This document shows positions 33,466 through 45,587 of a stretch of DNA of 64,000 bases, piece by piece (the stretch's first letter is position 1; the number at the start of each line of letters is the position of its first letter). The translations under genes and the position numbers were made by a program. Below the pieces are notes generated by a model. That model was not told the DNA's origin. It ran no database searches and saw nothing but the letters and a program-made list of their open reading frames with translations. Source of the DNA: Buddleja alternifolia (lineage: Eukaryota; Streptophyta; Magnoliopsida; Lamiales; Scrophulariaceae); the NCBI GenBank assembly GCA_019426215.1, contig CM033406.1:6897001-6961000 (forward strand), given 5' to 3'.

Positions 33466-36400
33466 AAAGGGGGAAACTTGATGCTCAATTTCTAAAATTT
33501 GTAGAAATGTTTAAACAATTGCGCATTAACATTCCTTTTGCAGATGCTATTCTCCAAATGCCAAGCTATGCTAAATTTCTCAAGGAAATTCTTTCGAACA
33601 AACGCAAGCTTGAAGAACATGCAACCGTTGCACTCACCGAGGAATGCTCCGCGATACTTCAGAATAAGCTTCCCCCTAAGCTTAAAGACCCAGGGAGTTT
33701 CTCAATTCCTTGCACAATAGGTTCTCTTACCTTCTCTAAAGTTCTTTGTGATTTAGGAGCAAGTATTAATCTACTTCCTTTCTCGCTTTTCAGGAAGCTG
33801 GGGCTCGGAGAACCAAAGCCAACCACCGTTTCTCTCCAATTGGCGGATCGATCCATTAAGTATCCACGAGGGATGGTCGAAGACGTACTAGTCAAGGTTG
33901 ATAAGTTCATCTTTCCGGTGGACTTTATAGTATTGGACATGGAAGAAGACGTCGAGATGCCACTTATTTTGGGTCGTCCATTCTTGAATACGGGTAAAGC
34001 TTTAATTGATGTCGCTAATGGTAAGCTCATACTAAGAGTAGGTGAAGATCAGGTTACTTTTAATGTATATCAAGCAATGAGGCATCCTTCCACTACCCCT
34101 ACTTGTTATGCTATTGATATTGTTGATCATGCTTCTGTTGAGTACTTTCAGCTTCATAATGATGATGACTTATTAAAAACTTGCTTAATTGGCCCTATGG
34201 ACAAAGAGACCGATGTGGAGCACTTACAAGAGATGTTGGCTAGCCTTGAGGCCAATCCGCCTAATAAACGGAGTTATCGACCAAGATTTGAATCTCTAGA
34301 TCGCCCATTGACCACTCCACCAAAACAATCAATAGAAGAACCTCCGACACTCGAACTCAAACCTTTACCATCTCATTTGAAATATGCTTTTCTTGATACT
34401 TCGGAAACTTTACCTGTGATTATTTCTTCATCTTTGACAGGAAGCATGGAAGAAAAACTATTACGAGTATTGAGGACTCACAAAAGGGCATTCGGTTGGA
34501 AGATCGCAGACATCAAAGGAATTAGTCCAGCTATCTGCATGCATAAAATCCTAATGGAGGACAATTACAAGACCACAATCCAACCTCAAAGGAGACTAAA
34601 TCCAATGATGCAAGAGGTAGTAAAAAAGGAAGTGATTAAATTGCTTGACTCAGGTATAATATATCCTATTTCAGATAGTGCATGGGTAAGCCCAACCCAA
34701 GTCGTGCCAAAGAAAGGAGGAATAACCGTTATCTCAAATGAGAAAAACGAGTTAATCCCAACTCGCACCGTGACAGGTTGGCGTGTTTGTATTGACTATA
34801 GGAAATTAAATGATGCTACTAGAAAAGATCACTTTCCCCTCCCCTTCATTGACCAAATGCTAGAAAGGTTAGCCGGACATGAATTCTATTGTTTTCTAGA
34901 TGGCTATTCGGGTTATAATCAAATTGCTATTTCACCGGAGGATCAAGAAAAAACGACTTTCACTTGTCCTTATGGTACATTTGCTTATAGACGAATGCCA
35001 TTTGGCCTTTGTAATGCGCCTGCCACATTTCAGCGTTGTATGATGGCTATCTTTCATGATATGGTTCCAAATTTCATTGAAATATTCATGGATGACTTCT
35101 CTGTTTTTGGCTCTTCATTTGATTCTTGTTTGAATAATTTATCATTGGTTTTACAGAGATGTGAGGATACTAACCTTGTTTTAAATTGGGAGAAGTGTCA
35201 CTTTATGGTACAAGAAGGCATAGTTTTGGGACATCGTATTTCACACAAGGGTATTGAGGTGGATCCCGCTAAAGTGGAAGTTATCGAGAAACTTCCTCCT
35301 CCCACATCTGTCAAAGGAGTGAGGAGTTTCTTGGGTCATGCCGGGTTTTATAGACGGTTTATTAAGAATTTTTCAGATATTTCGAAACCTCTATCTAACC
35401 TCCTCATGAAAGATGCACAATTTGATTTTGACGTTACTTGTTTACAGGCATTTCACACTCTTCGAGAAAAATTGATTACGGCTCCCGTGATCGTGGCACC
35501 CGATTGGAGTCTCCCGTTTGAGCTAATGTGTGATGCAAGTGATTTCGCGGTAGGTGCAGTCCTTGGTCAACGCAAGGATAAGGTATTTCGAACAATTTAT
35601 TACGCGAGTAAGACACTTAATGATGCACAACAGAATTATGCAACTACTGAAAAAGAGTTACTAGCTGTCGTATTCGCTTTTGATAAGTTCCATTCATACC
35701 TTGTCATGAATAAAGTCATTGTATACACCGACCATTCAGCTCTTAAATACCTCCTCTCTAAAAAAGATGCAAAACCAAGATTGATTAGGTGGATCTTGTT
35801 GTTACAAGAATATGACCTAGAAATTAGAGACAAAAAGGGGGTAGAAAATGTTGTTGCGGACCACCTTTCTAGAATTGAGGACTCTCGGGTAGATATTTTA
35901 GATGCCACACCAATTTTAGAAGAATTCCCGGATGAACATCTTTATGCTATCATTAATGGACCCCGCCCCTGGTTTGCTGATATTGCGAATTATCTTGTCA
36001 CGAGGGAACTCCCCCCAGATCTTACTTATCATCAGAGGAAGAAATTCCTATCTGAAGCTAAGCACTATTTGTGGGATGATCCTTTCTTGTTTAAAGTTTG
36101 TGCAGATTGTATTATCCGGAGGTGTGTTCCCTTCGAGGAAACAATGTCTATCTTGCGCCACTGTCACGATGGTGTCATTGGAGGACACTTCGGACCCACT
36201 AAGACCGCCCTCAAGGTGCTACAATCGGGTTTCTTCTGGCCTACTTTATTTAAAGATAGCCATGCTTTTGTTGCATCGTGTGATAAATGCCAACGTGTTG
36301 GCAATATTTCTCGAAAGCATGAGATGCCTTTAAATAATATGCTAGAATGCGAACTTTTTGATGTGTGGGGAATTGATTTTATGGGACCCTTCCCTAATTC

Positions 36401-37256
36401 TCATTCCCACAAGTACATACTTGTAGCCGTTGATTATGTGTCTAAGTGGGTTGAGGCGGAAGCATTGCAAACTAATGATGCTCGAGTAGTGCTAAGATTT
36501 TTAAAGAAGCATATTTTCACTCGTTTTGGCACTCCTCGAGCAATTATTAGCGATGGTGGCACACATTTTCGGAACAAACAATTTGATGCTCTTTTAACAA
36601 AATATGGTGTCACACATAAGGTCTCGACCCCGTATCACCCTCAAACGAGTGGACAGGTAGAAGTGTCGAATAGGGAAATTAAACGCATCTTAGAAAAAAC
36701 AGTTAGTTCCTCTAGGAAGGATTGGTCCCTCAAGCTAGATGATGCACTTTGGGCATATAGAACCGCGTTTAAAACCCCAATCGGCATGTCACCTTACCGC
36801 CTTGTTTTTGGAAAAGCATGTCACCTACCTGTCGAACTTGAGCATAGAGCATATTGGGCTATTAAAATGCTTAACTTTGATATGCAAGCTACAGGTAAAA
36901 ATCGGTTACTCCAACTTAATGAGCTTGACGAATTTCGACATGAGGCATATGAGAATGCCAAGTTGTATAAGGAACGAACGAAGAAATGGCATGATCAAAG
37001 GATCACACCCCGGGAATTTCAAGTTGGCGATGTGGTACTTCTTTTCAACTCTCGCCTACGACTTTTTCCGGGCAAACTCCGTTCAAAGTGGTCAGGTCCT
37101 TTCACTATCACAAAGGTTTATCCATCCGGGGCTATTGAGATTCAAGACGAGGTAAAGGGTACTTTTACTGTAAATGGGCACCGGTTGAAACATTATTTTC
37201 ATCAAGGATGGAGCAAGGACAAGCACACCGTCCCGCTCCAGGATCCATCCCCGTGA
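33456..37256 (+). CDS. pol: Pol polyprotein of Athila-like element 1 (PR-RT-RH-IN)
   Basis: Uninterrupted for 1266 residues; coherent coding begins upstream at about 33380 ([20 protein letters not shown]). Domains: aspartic protease with [10 protein letters not shown] and LILGRPFL (about residues 90-190); RT with [25 protein letters not shown] (the xMDD catalytic pair) and [14 protein letters not shown] (about 400-640); RNase H with [15 protein letters not shown] and [11 protein letters not shown] (about 690-800); integrase with an H-C zinc finger ([19 protein letters not shown]) and D,D,E core ([33 protein letters not shown]); and a [16 protein letters not shown] tail. All catalytic residues I could check are present, so the enzyme set looks intact. 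It lies one frame from gag. Confidence 0.95.
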   Translation: MALKRGKLDAQFLKFVEMFKQLRINIPFADAILQMPSYAKFLKEILSNKRKLEEHATVALTEECSAILQNKLPPKLKDPGSFSIPCTIGSLTFSKVLCDLGASINLLPFSLFRKLGLGEPKPTTVSLQLADRSIKYPRGMVEDVLVKVDKFIFPVDFIVLDMEEDVEMPLILGRPFLNTGKALIDVANGKLILRVGEDQVTFNVYQAMRHPSTTPTCYAIDIVDHASVEYFQLHNDDDLLKTCLIGPMDKETDVEHLQEMLASLEANPPNKRSYRPRFESLDRPLTTPPKQSIEEPPTLELKPLPSHLKYAFLDTSETLPVIISSSLTGSMEEKLLRVLRTHKRAFGWKIADIKGISPAICMHKILMEDNYKTTIQPQRRLNPMMQEVVKKEVIKLLDSGIIYPISDSAWVSPTQVVPKKGGITVISNEKNELIPTRTVTGWRVCIDYRKLNDATRKDHFPLPFIDQMLERLAGHEFYCFLDGYSGYNQIAISPEDQEKTTFTCPYGTFAYRRMPFGLCNAPATFQRCMMAIFHDMVPNFIEIFMDDFSVFGSSFDSCLNNLSLVLQRCEDTNLVLNWEKCHFMVQEGIVLGHRISHKGIEVDPAKVEVIEKLPPPTSVKGVRSFLGHAGFYRRFIKNFSDISKPLSNLLMKDAQFDFDVTCLQAFHTLREKLITAPVIVAPDWSLPFELMCDASDFAVGAVLGQRKDKVFRTIYYASKTLNDAQQNYATTEKELLAVVFAFDKFHSYLVMNKVIVYTDHSALKYLLSKKDAKPRLIRWILLLQEYDLEIRDKKGVENVVADHLSRIEDSRVDILDATPILEEFPDEHLYAIINGPRPWFADIANYLVTRELPPDLTYHQRKKFLSEAKHYLWDDPFLFKVCADCIIRRCVPFEETMSILRHCHDGVIGGHFGPTKTALKVLQSGFFWPTLFKDSHAFVASCDKCQRVGNISRKHEMPLNNMLECELFDVWGIDFMGPFPNSHSHKYILVAVDYVSKWVEAEALQTNDARVVLRFLKKHIFTRFGTPRAIISDGGTHFRNKQFDALLTKYGVTHKVSTPYHPQTSGQVEVSNREIKRILEKTVSSSRKDWSLKLDDALWAYRTAFKTPIGMSPYRLVFGKACHLPVELEHRAYWAIKMLNFDMQATGKNRLLQLNELDEFRHEAYENAKLYKERTKKWHDQRITPREFQVGDVVLLFNSRLRLFPGKLRSKWSGPFTITKVYPSGAIEIQDEVKGTFTVNGHRLKHYFHQGWSKDKHTVPLQDPSP

Positions 37257-37299
37257 CCCCCTCTTGAAACGTCAAGCTAATGACTATAAACCAGCGCTT

Positions 37300-37317
37300 C
37301 GTGGGAGGCAACCCACG
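37300..37317 (+). other. Conserved hairpin just after pol (element 1)
   Basis: CGTGGG-AGGCAA-CCCACG forms a six-pair stem with a six-base loop, 44 bases after the pol stop. The preceding GTCAAGCTAATGACTATA and the loop are also found after the protease of element 2, where the stem sequence differs but still pairs at five of six positions. Confidence 0.7.
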
Positions 37318-37436
37318 TTTTTCATGTTTTCTTAATTTTTCATTAATTTTCCTTTTGTTTTACTTCTTGAGCTGAGTTATTTTTGATTTCTTGTTTCAGG
37401 GTTTGTTGACTTTTCGGTTGCTGCGTTTTTATTTTC

Positions 37437-37800
37437 AAAAAAAAAAAAAAAAAAATTGGGAACAGGACCGCAGTTCAGTGCCGCGGCACCTAGTCAATGC
37501 CTACACATCTCAGCACTGTACCGCGGCACAGGACCGCGGCCGTCTTTGAAAAAAATACGGGCAAACGTTACGCACTTTCTGCGCCGCGGCTCGAAACCGC
37601 GGCGTCAATGTGATTTTCTAAAACCATACCGCGGTTCCCCCTCCCTTCTTTGCCAAGTGCACAAGTGCACCATTCCGCGTCCCTGGACCGCGGTTTGGTT
37701 TGTGCCGCGGCACGTCGCGGATATTCAGCACTTTAAGGGCTGAATTCTGCTGCATTTTCCCCACTATTCCTCTCTTCCACCCACTCGACCGCGGCATTAT
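37437..37800 (+). repeat. CCGCGG-rich spacer between pol and ORF3
   Basis: A 19-base A-run is followed by nine CCGCGG words within about 330 bp, usually as GACCGCGG or GCCGCGGCAC. The same words fill the LTR U3 and the gag linker of this element but are nearly absent from pol and ORF3. Confidence 0.8.
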
Positions 37801-38439
37801 TAACCTCCCCGCCCCAAAATCCGACCTTCTTTCACTTCCAAACATAAAAATCACCATTACCCATCCTATTTTCGATCTTTCCTCTCTATCCCACCGATTA
37901 TTTTCGGATTTTAGGTGAATTTTGGGTGATTTCTCCTAGGGTTCATGCATAGGGCGAAATTGTTTTCAAAATTTCACATTGGGGTCCAATTTTTATACCA
38001 TTCCCATCGGATAAGGGCCGATTTGTTTGATTTTCAGAGTTTCAGGGTCGATTGCTGCTCACATTTCGACTTTCAGGGCCTATTCTAACAATTCAACTAA
38101 TTTCAGGGGGTATTTTGCCAAATTTCAACAAATTCGGGGTTCTCTTTTTGCAATTTCCAGATTTACAGGGGCTGTTTATGCTTGTGCGAATTGCTTTGGC
38201 ACTTTTGGCCAACTCCGGGATTGTTTTCGGTGGGTAAGGCTTTTCGCTCCCTCTTGTATCTTTCGTTTATTCATGCGCCTTGCCGGCTTATTTTGTGTAT
38301 CCTTGGTTTGGTTGTTGGGATATCTGCATTCGGTTTTTGTTGTTGACGACAATATTGTGGTGTTGATTGGTGAGAAAATTGGTTTGTGGTGGTGTTGCAT
38401 TGTGGGTCATTGTCGGTTTTTGCTTTGGGATTGAGTGCA

Positions 38440-39636
38440 ATGCGTTCTAGCACACGTCGGGCCAATGAACCCTCCTCTTCTCAGGCTCCACCATCACCCG
38501 AGCCCGAAGAGTCTGAGGTTCCACTTTATGATAGATCCAAATTTGTGAGTTTAGAAGCATCTACACGCTACTCTGAGATTTTCCTGTCTAAGAATTGTGT
38601 TCCCGAGCGTGGAATAAATGTTACTGATCGGAATCAGGAAATTCTCTTTCAAATCCAAAACCGTGGGTGGACTAAATTTGTGAAAACCCCTCAGCCTGCT
38701 GTCCTCTCGGTGGTTCGTGAGTTTTATGCCAATGCTCACGACTTTGATCGAGTCAAACGGAAGAATCGGGTTAAAGTGCGGGGTGTGTCGGTTAAATTTG
38801 ATAAGAAAACCATCCACCGACTCTTTGAGCTTCCATACGTTGGCAATGAGGAATTTTTGCACTTTGAGCCCGACCCTATGGAGTTGATGAACACCCTTTG
38901 CCACCCCGGGTCCACTTGGATAACGACTCGGGGCATTCCGGTCAAGTTTCCCCGCACGTGCCTTCTGCCCCAGGCCAAGCTATGGTATCTATTCATTACG
39001 GCCCGCTTTCTTCCCACCACATCGGTCAGTATGGTGCTAAAGAGCCGAGCAACTCTTCTTTATGCCATTATGAGTGGCCGCAGCATTGATGTAGGCCGCA
39101 TATTAAAAAAATCCCTGTTGGAATCGATTCAGAAGAGCACTACACAGAATCTGGCGCACCCTCATTTGATCACTGCCTTAGCTATACGCGCGGGTGTCTC
39201 TATTCACTCTTCTGAGGCCACGACACGGCCTATGGGCGATCTTGATGATGCCAGCATTGCTGCACCGCTTCCACCACTTTATGCGGATGCCGGTGCTGCT
39301 GATGTACCTCCTCATATGCAGGCTCCCGCTGTCCCTCCCCCAGCCCCACGTTCTCAGACTGTGAGGTATGAACACCTCGATGCTCAGATACATGCTTTAC
39401 GGATGGATATGCATCAGGGTTTTGATACGATGATGACAGCATTTCACGGGATCACTACACAGTTGGACCGAACTGAGAGGCGCCAAAAGCGCCTATGGGA
39501 TTATCAGATACGCAGTTTCGAGAACCTCCACTCCGGCTCCAGTACCCCACTTTCACCCCCTGCCTGGGAATCCCCACCCCATCCACAGCCCGACACTTCC
39601 GAAGCTCCTGATGACGCTATGCCCACATCCCCTTAG
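38440..39636 (+). CDS. Third ORF of Athila-like element 1 (putative plant transposon protein family)
   Basis: ATG at 38440 (MRSSTRRANEPSSSQAPP) to a stop at 39636, 398 residues. Open sequence continues upstream without an ATG. After a Ser/Pro/Glu-rich start, residues about 40-280 match the pattern I know as the putative plant transposon protein domain (PF20167): VVREFYANAHDFDRVKRKNR, VRGVSVKFDKKTIHRLFELP, LCHPGSTWITTRG, QAKLWYLFITARFLPTT, LLYAIMSGRSIDVG, HLITALAIRAGVSI. A Pro/Ala linker and a C-terminal helix (LDAQIHALRMDMHQGFDTMM) with coiled-coil character follow. It occupies the env-like position of Athila elements, but I see no signal peptide or membrane segment. Function unknown; no disabling change. 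Confidence 0.8.
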   Translation: MRSSTRRANEPSSSQAPPSPEPEESEVPLYDRSKFVSLEASTRYSEIFLSKNCVPERGINVTDRNQEILFQIQNRGWTKFVKTPQPAVLSVVREFYANAHDFDRVKRKNRVKVRGVSVKFDKKTIHRLFELPYVGNEEFLHFEPDPMELMNTLCHPGSTWITTRGIPVKFPRTCLLPQAKLWYLFITARFLPTTSVSMVLKSRATLLYAIMSGRSIDVGRILKKSLLESIQKSTTQNLAHPHLITALAIRAGVSIHSSEATTRPMGDLDDASIAAPLPPLYADAGAADVPPHMQAPAVPPPAPRSQTVRYEHLDAQIHALRMDMHQGFDTMMTAFHGITTQLDRTERRQKRLWDYQIRSFENLHSGSSTPLSPPAWESPPHPQPDTSEAPDDAMPTSP

Positions 39637-39906
39637 ACATTTTATTGTTTTTCTTTTCTTCCTTTTGAACGGTTGTATTGTTGGCTGTTTCCGTTTATTG
39701 TCGTTTTCTGGTTGTGGTGTTTATGCTTTTCTCATTATGTGTGACCTTAGTGTTTTGATGCTCTTTCTTATTTTTTCTAACTCAACAGATGGCTCGCCTT
39801 TAGTTTCAGACTCTACGCCTTGTTGCTCTTTCGTTTTTTGGACATCACTTACCTTCCACACTCAGGGACGTCTTTCTTTCTTCTTCTTTGCATCTATATG
39901 TCCGTT

Positions 39907-39946
39907 CATTGGGGGCAATGTACTTGATTAGTTGGGGGGTGGGTTT
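39907..39946 (+). promoter_or_regulatory. Internal polypurine tract after ORF3 (element 1)
   Basis: CATTGGGGGCAATGT followed by TTAGTTGGGGGGTGGG. The same pair of motifs occurs in element 2 at 45256-45292, in both cases about 1.3 kb inside the terminal tract. Confidence 0.6.
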
Positions 39947-41268
39947 AGACGTCCCATATTTTATTGTGATGAGGCGAATTGGTGTAATTTGTGCTCATTT
40001 GTTAAGATTCATGCTTGATTTGGGATTAGAAAACTGTGATAATCAATGATTTCATGATTTGTCATACTTTTGCTTGGAGCATGATTCGTTTGAGTGTCTC
40101 TACTTCATCTAAGATGAAATCAATTGTCGTATTTTACATGTGAAAGCCTTTTTAGCCATGCTTATGTGAATTGTTGAGGATTTAAAGCATTGAACTTTCA
40201 CTTTTGTCGATTTTGAAGTGTGTATTGATTGTGCAAAGTCATGAAATGATTTAGGCCATCTTTCATTGTCTCTAGCCTTACATTTAGCCTTCACTATATT
40301 GCATAATCTCTAGACCTTGTTTTGAGCCATATTGATAAGAATGGAGTGTGCTAAGCACACTAAAAACCACCATTCGTCTTTCTTTCGTAAGCCACACCAA
40401 CCACCCTTTAGCCTAAAAGTAAAACAAAGTCTATTTCCTAATTGAGAGAGCATAGAACTTCATATCATTTGATATTTATTTGGGTATACACTTTGTTTTG
40501 GGTATCGAAGCTCATTGATTAGTGGTTTAGAAGGTGGTGTCGTTCTTGCTTATGATAAAATATTGGAGGTTTGGATTTTATGTGAAAAGAGGGGATGAAA
40601 TGAAGAACTGAAAGTTGGTTAAATAGTCGAGATTTATTAATTAAAAAAATAAAATAAAAAAAAAATAATAGTTGTGCTCTCGACAAGGCTATGAACTAGA
40701 CTTCAATGTGATAAGTGATAAGTGATAAGTGACAAGAGGTACAGAATTGTTCGGTTGATAAGTGAGTGTTTAGCTCGATGATATTGCGTTGTATGCTCTC
40801 TTGAATTTAGTCACTTTATCCATATATTCCCGTCCAAGCCATTACCTAGCCTTACGTTACAAGCCGAAAAGACCTTTTGATCGTGACTTTCACACTTCAT
40901 ACACACCGAAAAGTTAACAAAGATTTGGATTGTTTCAATGTTTTTATTATCTAATGAGTTTGCATAATCATTTTTAAAAAAATGTGCTTTTGACATAAAA
41001 ATAATAGATATGGAGTTCATGATTAAGAGATGGATTTCGAGATGTTTTAGAGATTTTCAAATTGTTGAATGTTCTAGGCAACGTGTAACTTATCATGACT
41101 ATTTTCGAGGGAGTAATACTCACCTCTTTTGTGGGAAGTGCAAAAATTGAGCCTCATGTGCATACTTGATTCCGAAACATTCAGCCTTTAAAAGATCCCG
41201 AATCACAGCAAACAATCTGAACTTATGAGTATTTGTTCACCATCTATTGATCGAGACGATCAAAGCCT
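39947..41268 (+). other. 3' untranslated region of Athila-like element 1
   Basis: No supported gene. It holds a GTGATAA heptamer repeated about four times near 40709-40740 and an A-rich run near 40645. Confidence 0.6.
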
Positions 41269-41281
41269 AGTTGGGGGGTAG
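41269..41281 (+). promoter_or_regulatory. Terminal polypurine tract of element 1
   Basis: AGTTGGGGGGTAG directly precedes the 3' LTR and would prime plus-strand DNA synthesis. Confidence 0.85.
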
Positions 41282-41282
41282 T

Positions 41283-42732
41283 TGATAAGTTCACATTTTA
41301 CAAGTTTTTTACCCCTTTGATTTAGGTATTTTCGTTATAATTTAGTAATGAATATCCTGCATAGTGCTTTGATTTGTTTCAATTTCATGTGTGTAGGGAT
41401 GTAAGTCAAATAGATCAATTATTGAGTAAGAAGGCAGAACAAGAGAAGGAAAAGCGAAGAAAAATATGAATCTGCCATTCTGGACCGCGGCACAGAACCG
41501 TGGCACTAAATCCGGCGCAAGACCGCGGTCGCGGTACAATGCCATGAGAAACCCGGATAGGACCGCGGCACAGGACCGCGGCCTTTGGCGCCCAGAACAC
41601 CGCGGCCCTGTTATGACCCTTCGGCACCCTGTTGGACCTCGGCAAACCGCGGCATGACTTGCTTTTTAGACCGCGGCACTGTGCCGCGGCACTGCTTGCC
41701 ATCCGAGCCGCGGTCGGTTTAGAATGTGTGCCGCGGTCCGATTTGCCCGATGCCCTAATTTTAAGTCCGCCGTTTTCCTCCTTTATAACACACTTTTCTC
41801 TTGGAAAACACTTACACTTGTTCTAAAAAAACATAGGGAAGCCATAGGAAGACTCAAGGAAGTTTGAGGAGCCATTTTCATCATCAAAAGCTTGGATTCA
41901 CACCTTGTAATAGGGAGTAATTCAACTCTTTCTCTTTGATTAGTTTATCAACTATGTCTTATAGAATTGTTGAATCATTTGTTATTATAAGTATGAGCTA
42001 AGCATCTTTGTGGTTGGGTTATGTAAATACTTTGTGATGTTTTGTGTTTAATGAATGATTAATTACCGGATTTATTACATTCTTGTTACATGTTTGATTT
42101 TATGCTTAATGCTTTCACATGAATGATCACCATGTGTTTGATATAATGCTTTGTCTTGAGACCGAGAGGAGATAGATAAAGGGAGATCGAAAAATCAAAC
42201 ATCATAACGTAACAATTGACTAGAGATAGAATCGATTGCGTTGTGTGGCTTTTTGTGATAAGATGACCCGATTGAATGTAGGATCTTCGTAAACAAGGAA
42301 CTCTTTTGAACCTAAATGCATGTTAGTTAATTCAATCTTCACTATAGAGATATAGGGAGTTGTTAACTAGTATAGGCTTGTTATTTCAAGAGATTGAATA
42401 ATAAATACGGTAGGGGGTTTCGCCATAACAAGGGCGTCCTAAAAATCCGGATAATTAAGAGTTCATGAACATAGAATAGAACATAGTAGGATCATAACCC
42501 AATCACCTCTTCCCATTTGACTTATTACCTTGATAATCATTTTAGTTATCTTTAGTTATTTTCATAGTATAAACACCTATCATCTTATAAATTGATTTAG
42601 CTTAGAAATAGGTAATATAGCAATTACGAGCATTGAATCCAATTGTCCCTGTGGAGACGATACACCCCGGGCTAAATAGTCCACTTTATTACTTTGCACG
42701 ACCTAGTATACTTGCTAGGATTTCGCGTGTCA
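41283..42732 (+). repeat. 3' LTR of Athila-like element 1
   Basis: TGATAAGTTCACATTTTAC to TCGCGTGTCA, 1450 bp, near identical to the 5' LTR, including ten CCGCGG words. It is followed directly by an internal point of element 2's LTR. Confidence 0.95.
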
Positions 42733-43967
42733 TAAAACGTGTAAGATAAGAATGAAGACACACGAAGGATTGAAGACCAATTATAAAGGGATACTAAGGC
42801 ACATGCTAGGTCCAAATTGCTCAATTATACTTATAAAGGCTCTCGTTGAAGGGTTACGCTTATGTTGCTGTGGTGAAAGCTCCTAGGGTAAAGAATAACC
42901 GATGTCTCGTGCTAAACTCCTATGATTGAATGATGGTTTCCTAAGTATTTCTACCCGGAAATCTAATCACTAAACATGCATTAACGCACTAGAGCTCACT
43001 CGATTTAGATCGAACGACTTCACCCGGGAATCTTTACCTATGTCTAGGGCAATTCCTCATTGGTTGTGGGTTGTGGTGTGAATTTCTTGCACCCTAAGTC
43101 AATTTTCTCCCAAAATATTCACCTAGGCATAAGATTCTAACATATAGTGATCAAGTATATGCAAGATAGGTAGGAACACAAATTCACACCACATAACAAC
43201 TTAAGAATCACTTCAACAATCCTCTATTATAATCATAAATCACAATTTGGCCTTACATGACCCTAGTCTTACAAGCTTAGCACATAGTTGATGGCATAAA
43301 AGACATAGATGGATTCATACACGTATTCATGAACAATAATGAAAATGGAAAGCTATTAAAACTCCCTATGTTGAATTGATGATGGATCTTCAAATTGAAT
43401 CTTCAATCCCCAAGCTAATCTTCCTTCTTGATCTCAAGGAAGGTGAAATTGTGGCTCAATTCCAAATTAAGGAAATTCTCCAGAAATCCCAAAAATTGAA
43501 CCCTTGAAATGAGCTAAAAAATTCGCTTTATAGCTTCCAAAAAAAGGTTACAGCGGCACCCAGGTGCGGGTGTATCAGCCCCCAAGCGCCGCCTACATGG
43601 CAGGAGTTTCTTGGAGGAAAAGTCGGTCGGCGCCCAGGCGTGACAAATCTGGCGCTCGGGCGTGGAAGGTACGACGTCCAGGCGTGGGAAGTGTGGCGTC
43701 TAGGCGCCGTACTGCGTGGCCTGCTTGTTCTACTCTTCGGATGGTGCCTGGGCGTGGCTTAACTGGTGCCAGGGCGCTGATTTGCGAAGCATCCAACTAG
43801 AAATCTTTGGATATTCTATCTCGTGGCCTTTTCTTAGTGCATCGTACCTCAATGCCTGAATTCACTTAACACACATATTAAACATACGAGTGGCACAAAT
43901 CAAGCTATAAATGGACCTAAATTGTCAATAAAAGGGCTAAAAGCACGTGCAAAAATGACTCCTATCA
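42733..43967 (-). repeat. Left (3') LTR of element 2, truncated
   Basis: Matches the right LTR from position 48569 on; the 159 bp at its left edge are missing and replaced by element 1. Its inner end CCTATCA meets the polypurine tract. GC-rich words cluster at 43555-43785. Confidence 0.9.
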
Positions 43968-43984
43968 ATCCCCCCCCCCCCCAA
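43968..43984 (-). promoter_or_regulatory. Terminal polypurine tract of element 2
   Basis: On the minus strand AGTTTGGGGGG extended by a long G-run and GAT, directly before the LTR. Confidence 0.85.
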
Positions 43985-45587
43985 ACTTATCTATTGCTCG
44001 TCCTCGAGCAATAAGCTATATGATCCAAAAACAACTCGAACAAGGGAGAACTAAAAGAAAACTACCTAACTCACTTTCGTGGAGTACCCAGTTGCATTTA
44101 GCGGATGCAACGAGCCTTTGAACCCTTGAGTTACCTCAAAGGACGAGTTATAGTCTCGTGAGGGTTTGCATATGATATACCCACAAAATCGAAGGATTTT
44201 CAACCCCGATCGAAAACGCAAATCAATTGATTAATAATAACGCAATGGCATGAATTCATCTGTTTAAGCTCAAAAGTACATATATATATATATATACACG
44301 TCACATACTTGCTCACGTTACGCCTTAACCTTGAAAAGATAATCCTAAGGGTGTAGTGTAATAAATTTAAAGTATTATAGTCGAGTGGCATTCTTACCAC
44401 TTTTCAAGCATTAATCCCATATCTATCAACTTTCGATTAGTCACAAGGCATGAGAATTGAAGAAAACTTCATAGCCACTTAAAATTCATCACTTTATCCA
44501 CTTTAGGCTTTAACTTATGCAACTTTCAACTTAAAACATTAGAGGCTAGACCATGTGCAATGTTCGGTTCTCTTAGGCTTTCTATAACACTCTTGTAACG
44601 AGCTTTAGGCTAATAACTCCCAAATCGGACGACTTTAGGGTATTAAATGTAGAAACACTCCTAAGGGCTTAATCACTCGAGTGTCAAAGGCCACAAAACA
44701 AGACTAGGTCCTTATTACCTTTACACTTGCATTGGCTTGAGCTTAGCTCAAATTAGCATAATAGTACAATATTCTAGGCATTGTGCTCTTCGCCCCCAAT
44801 ATCTATTAAGCCTGACTTTTGCAGTCATACCAATGTTCACCCCGTTTATTATTGTTAAGCATACAAAGTTAACATTCTCAACTCATAACACATGTGAAAA
44901 TTCTAGATTGATATTTCCGGGATCAAGCCTTTAAGTGTTTCAAAATGGTTACCCACTCAACTCCTCTACCCTCGACTTATGTGCATATGTGAATCATCAT
45001 AAGGACAATCTAATCTCGTTTAGGGTCCCACAAGCAAGGAAGCGATGTGTATAGTCATTAAAATCCGAATTGATAGAGAAAACATGCCATGTATTCAAAT
45101 TAACCATTCTCAATGCATCGATTGAAAGGTTGAACTTCTATCCAAATTTTTTTTTTAAAATTGCACACGTTTCACAAGTAGAGGTACAACACCCACCCAA
45201 ACTTGGACCAAAATATATAAAACATGAATAAACATGACTATAATGGATCTAGTATACCCCCCCAAACTTAGAATGAACGTTGTCCCCAATGTTTGAAAAA
45301 GAGAAGGGCAAAGTACACGTCACCATAGGGGGTGCTGAAAAGCAAACCCGAGTCCTCGAATGCAAATGTGTCCAAGAGTGGCAATAGCAGTGTGGGCAAT
45401 GAACGCAACAACTACACATTAAACGATGCTAGCCAGACAAAGCGTTAAGAAATGGATATAAACGAGAAACGAAAAACAACCAACAACAAAACAAACGAAA
45501 ACTAAAATAGACATGCTTCTTCTAAATACAACGGATGAAACAAACATAACAAAATACAAAAATGAAAATGAAAAGAAAACTTACAAA
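43985..45587 (-). other. 3' untranslated region of element 2
   Basis: No ORF3 is recognisable here, unlike element 1. An internal polypurine tract with ATTGGGGACAACGTT and AGTTTGGGGGGG lies at 45256-45292 (minus strand). Confidence 0.6.

Larger units (their letters stand above)
29986..42732 (+). mobile_element. Athila-like Ty3/gypsy retrotransposon with third ORF (element 1)
   Basis: Order: 5' LTR, tRNA-Asp-type primer site, repeated leader, gag, pol (protease, RT, RNase H, integrase), a hairpin, CCGCGG-rich spacer, third ORF, an internal polypurine tract, terminal polypurine tract and 3' LTR. Gag type, DLGAS protease and a post-pol ORF point to the Athila lineage. LTRs differ at roughly twenty sites by eye, so the insertion is young. 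One frame change separates gag and pol. No 5-bp target duplication is found (ACATT at left, TAAAA at right). It abuts element 2 at its right end. Confidence 0.9.

Noticed and set aside
43564..43800. Overlapping frames on both strands in the element 2 LTR
   Set aside because: They are composition effects of GGCGCC words; the same in 49375-49647.
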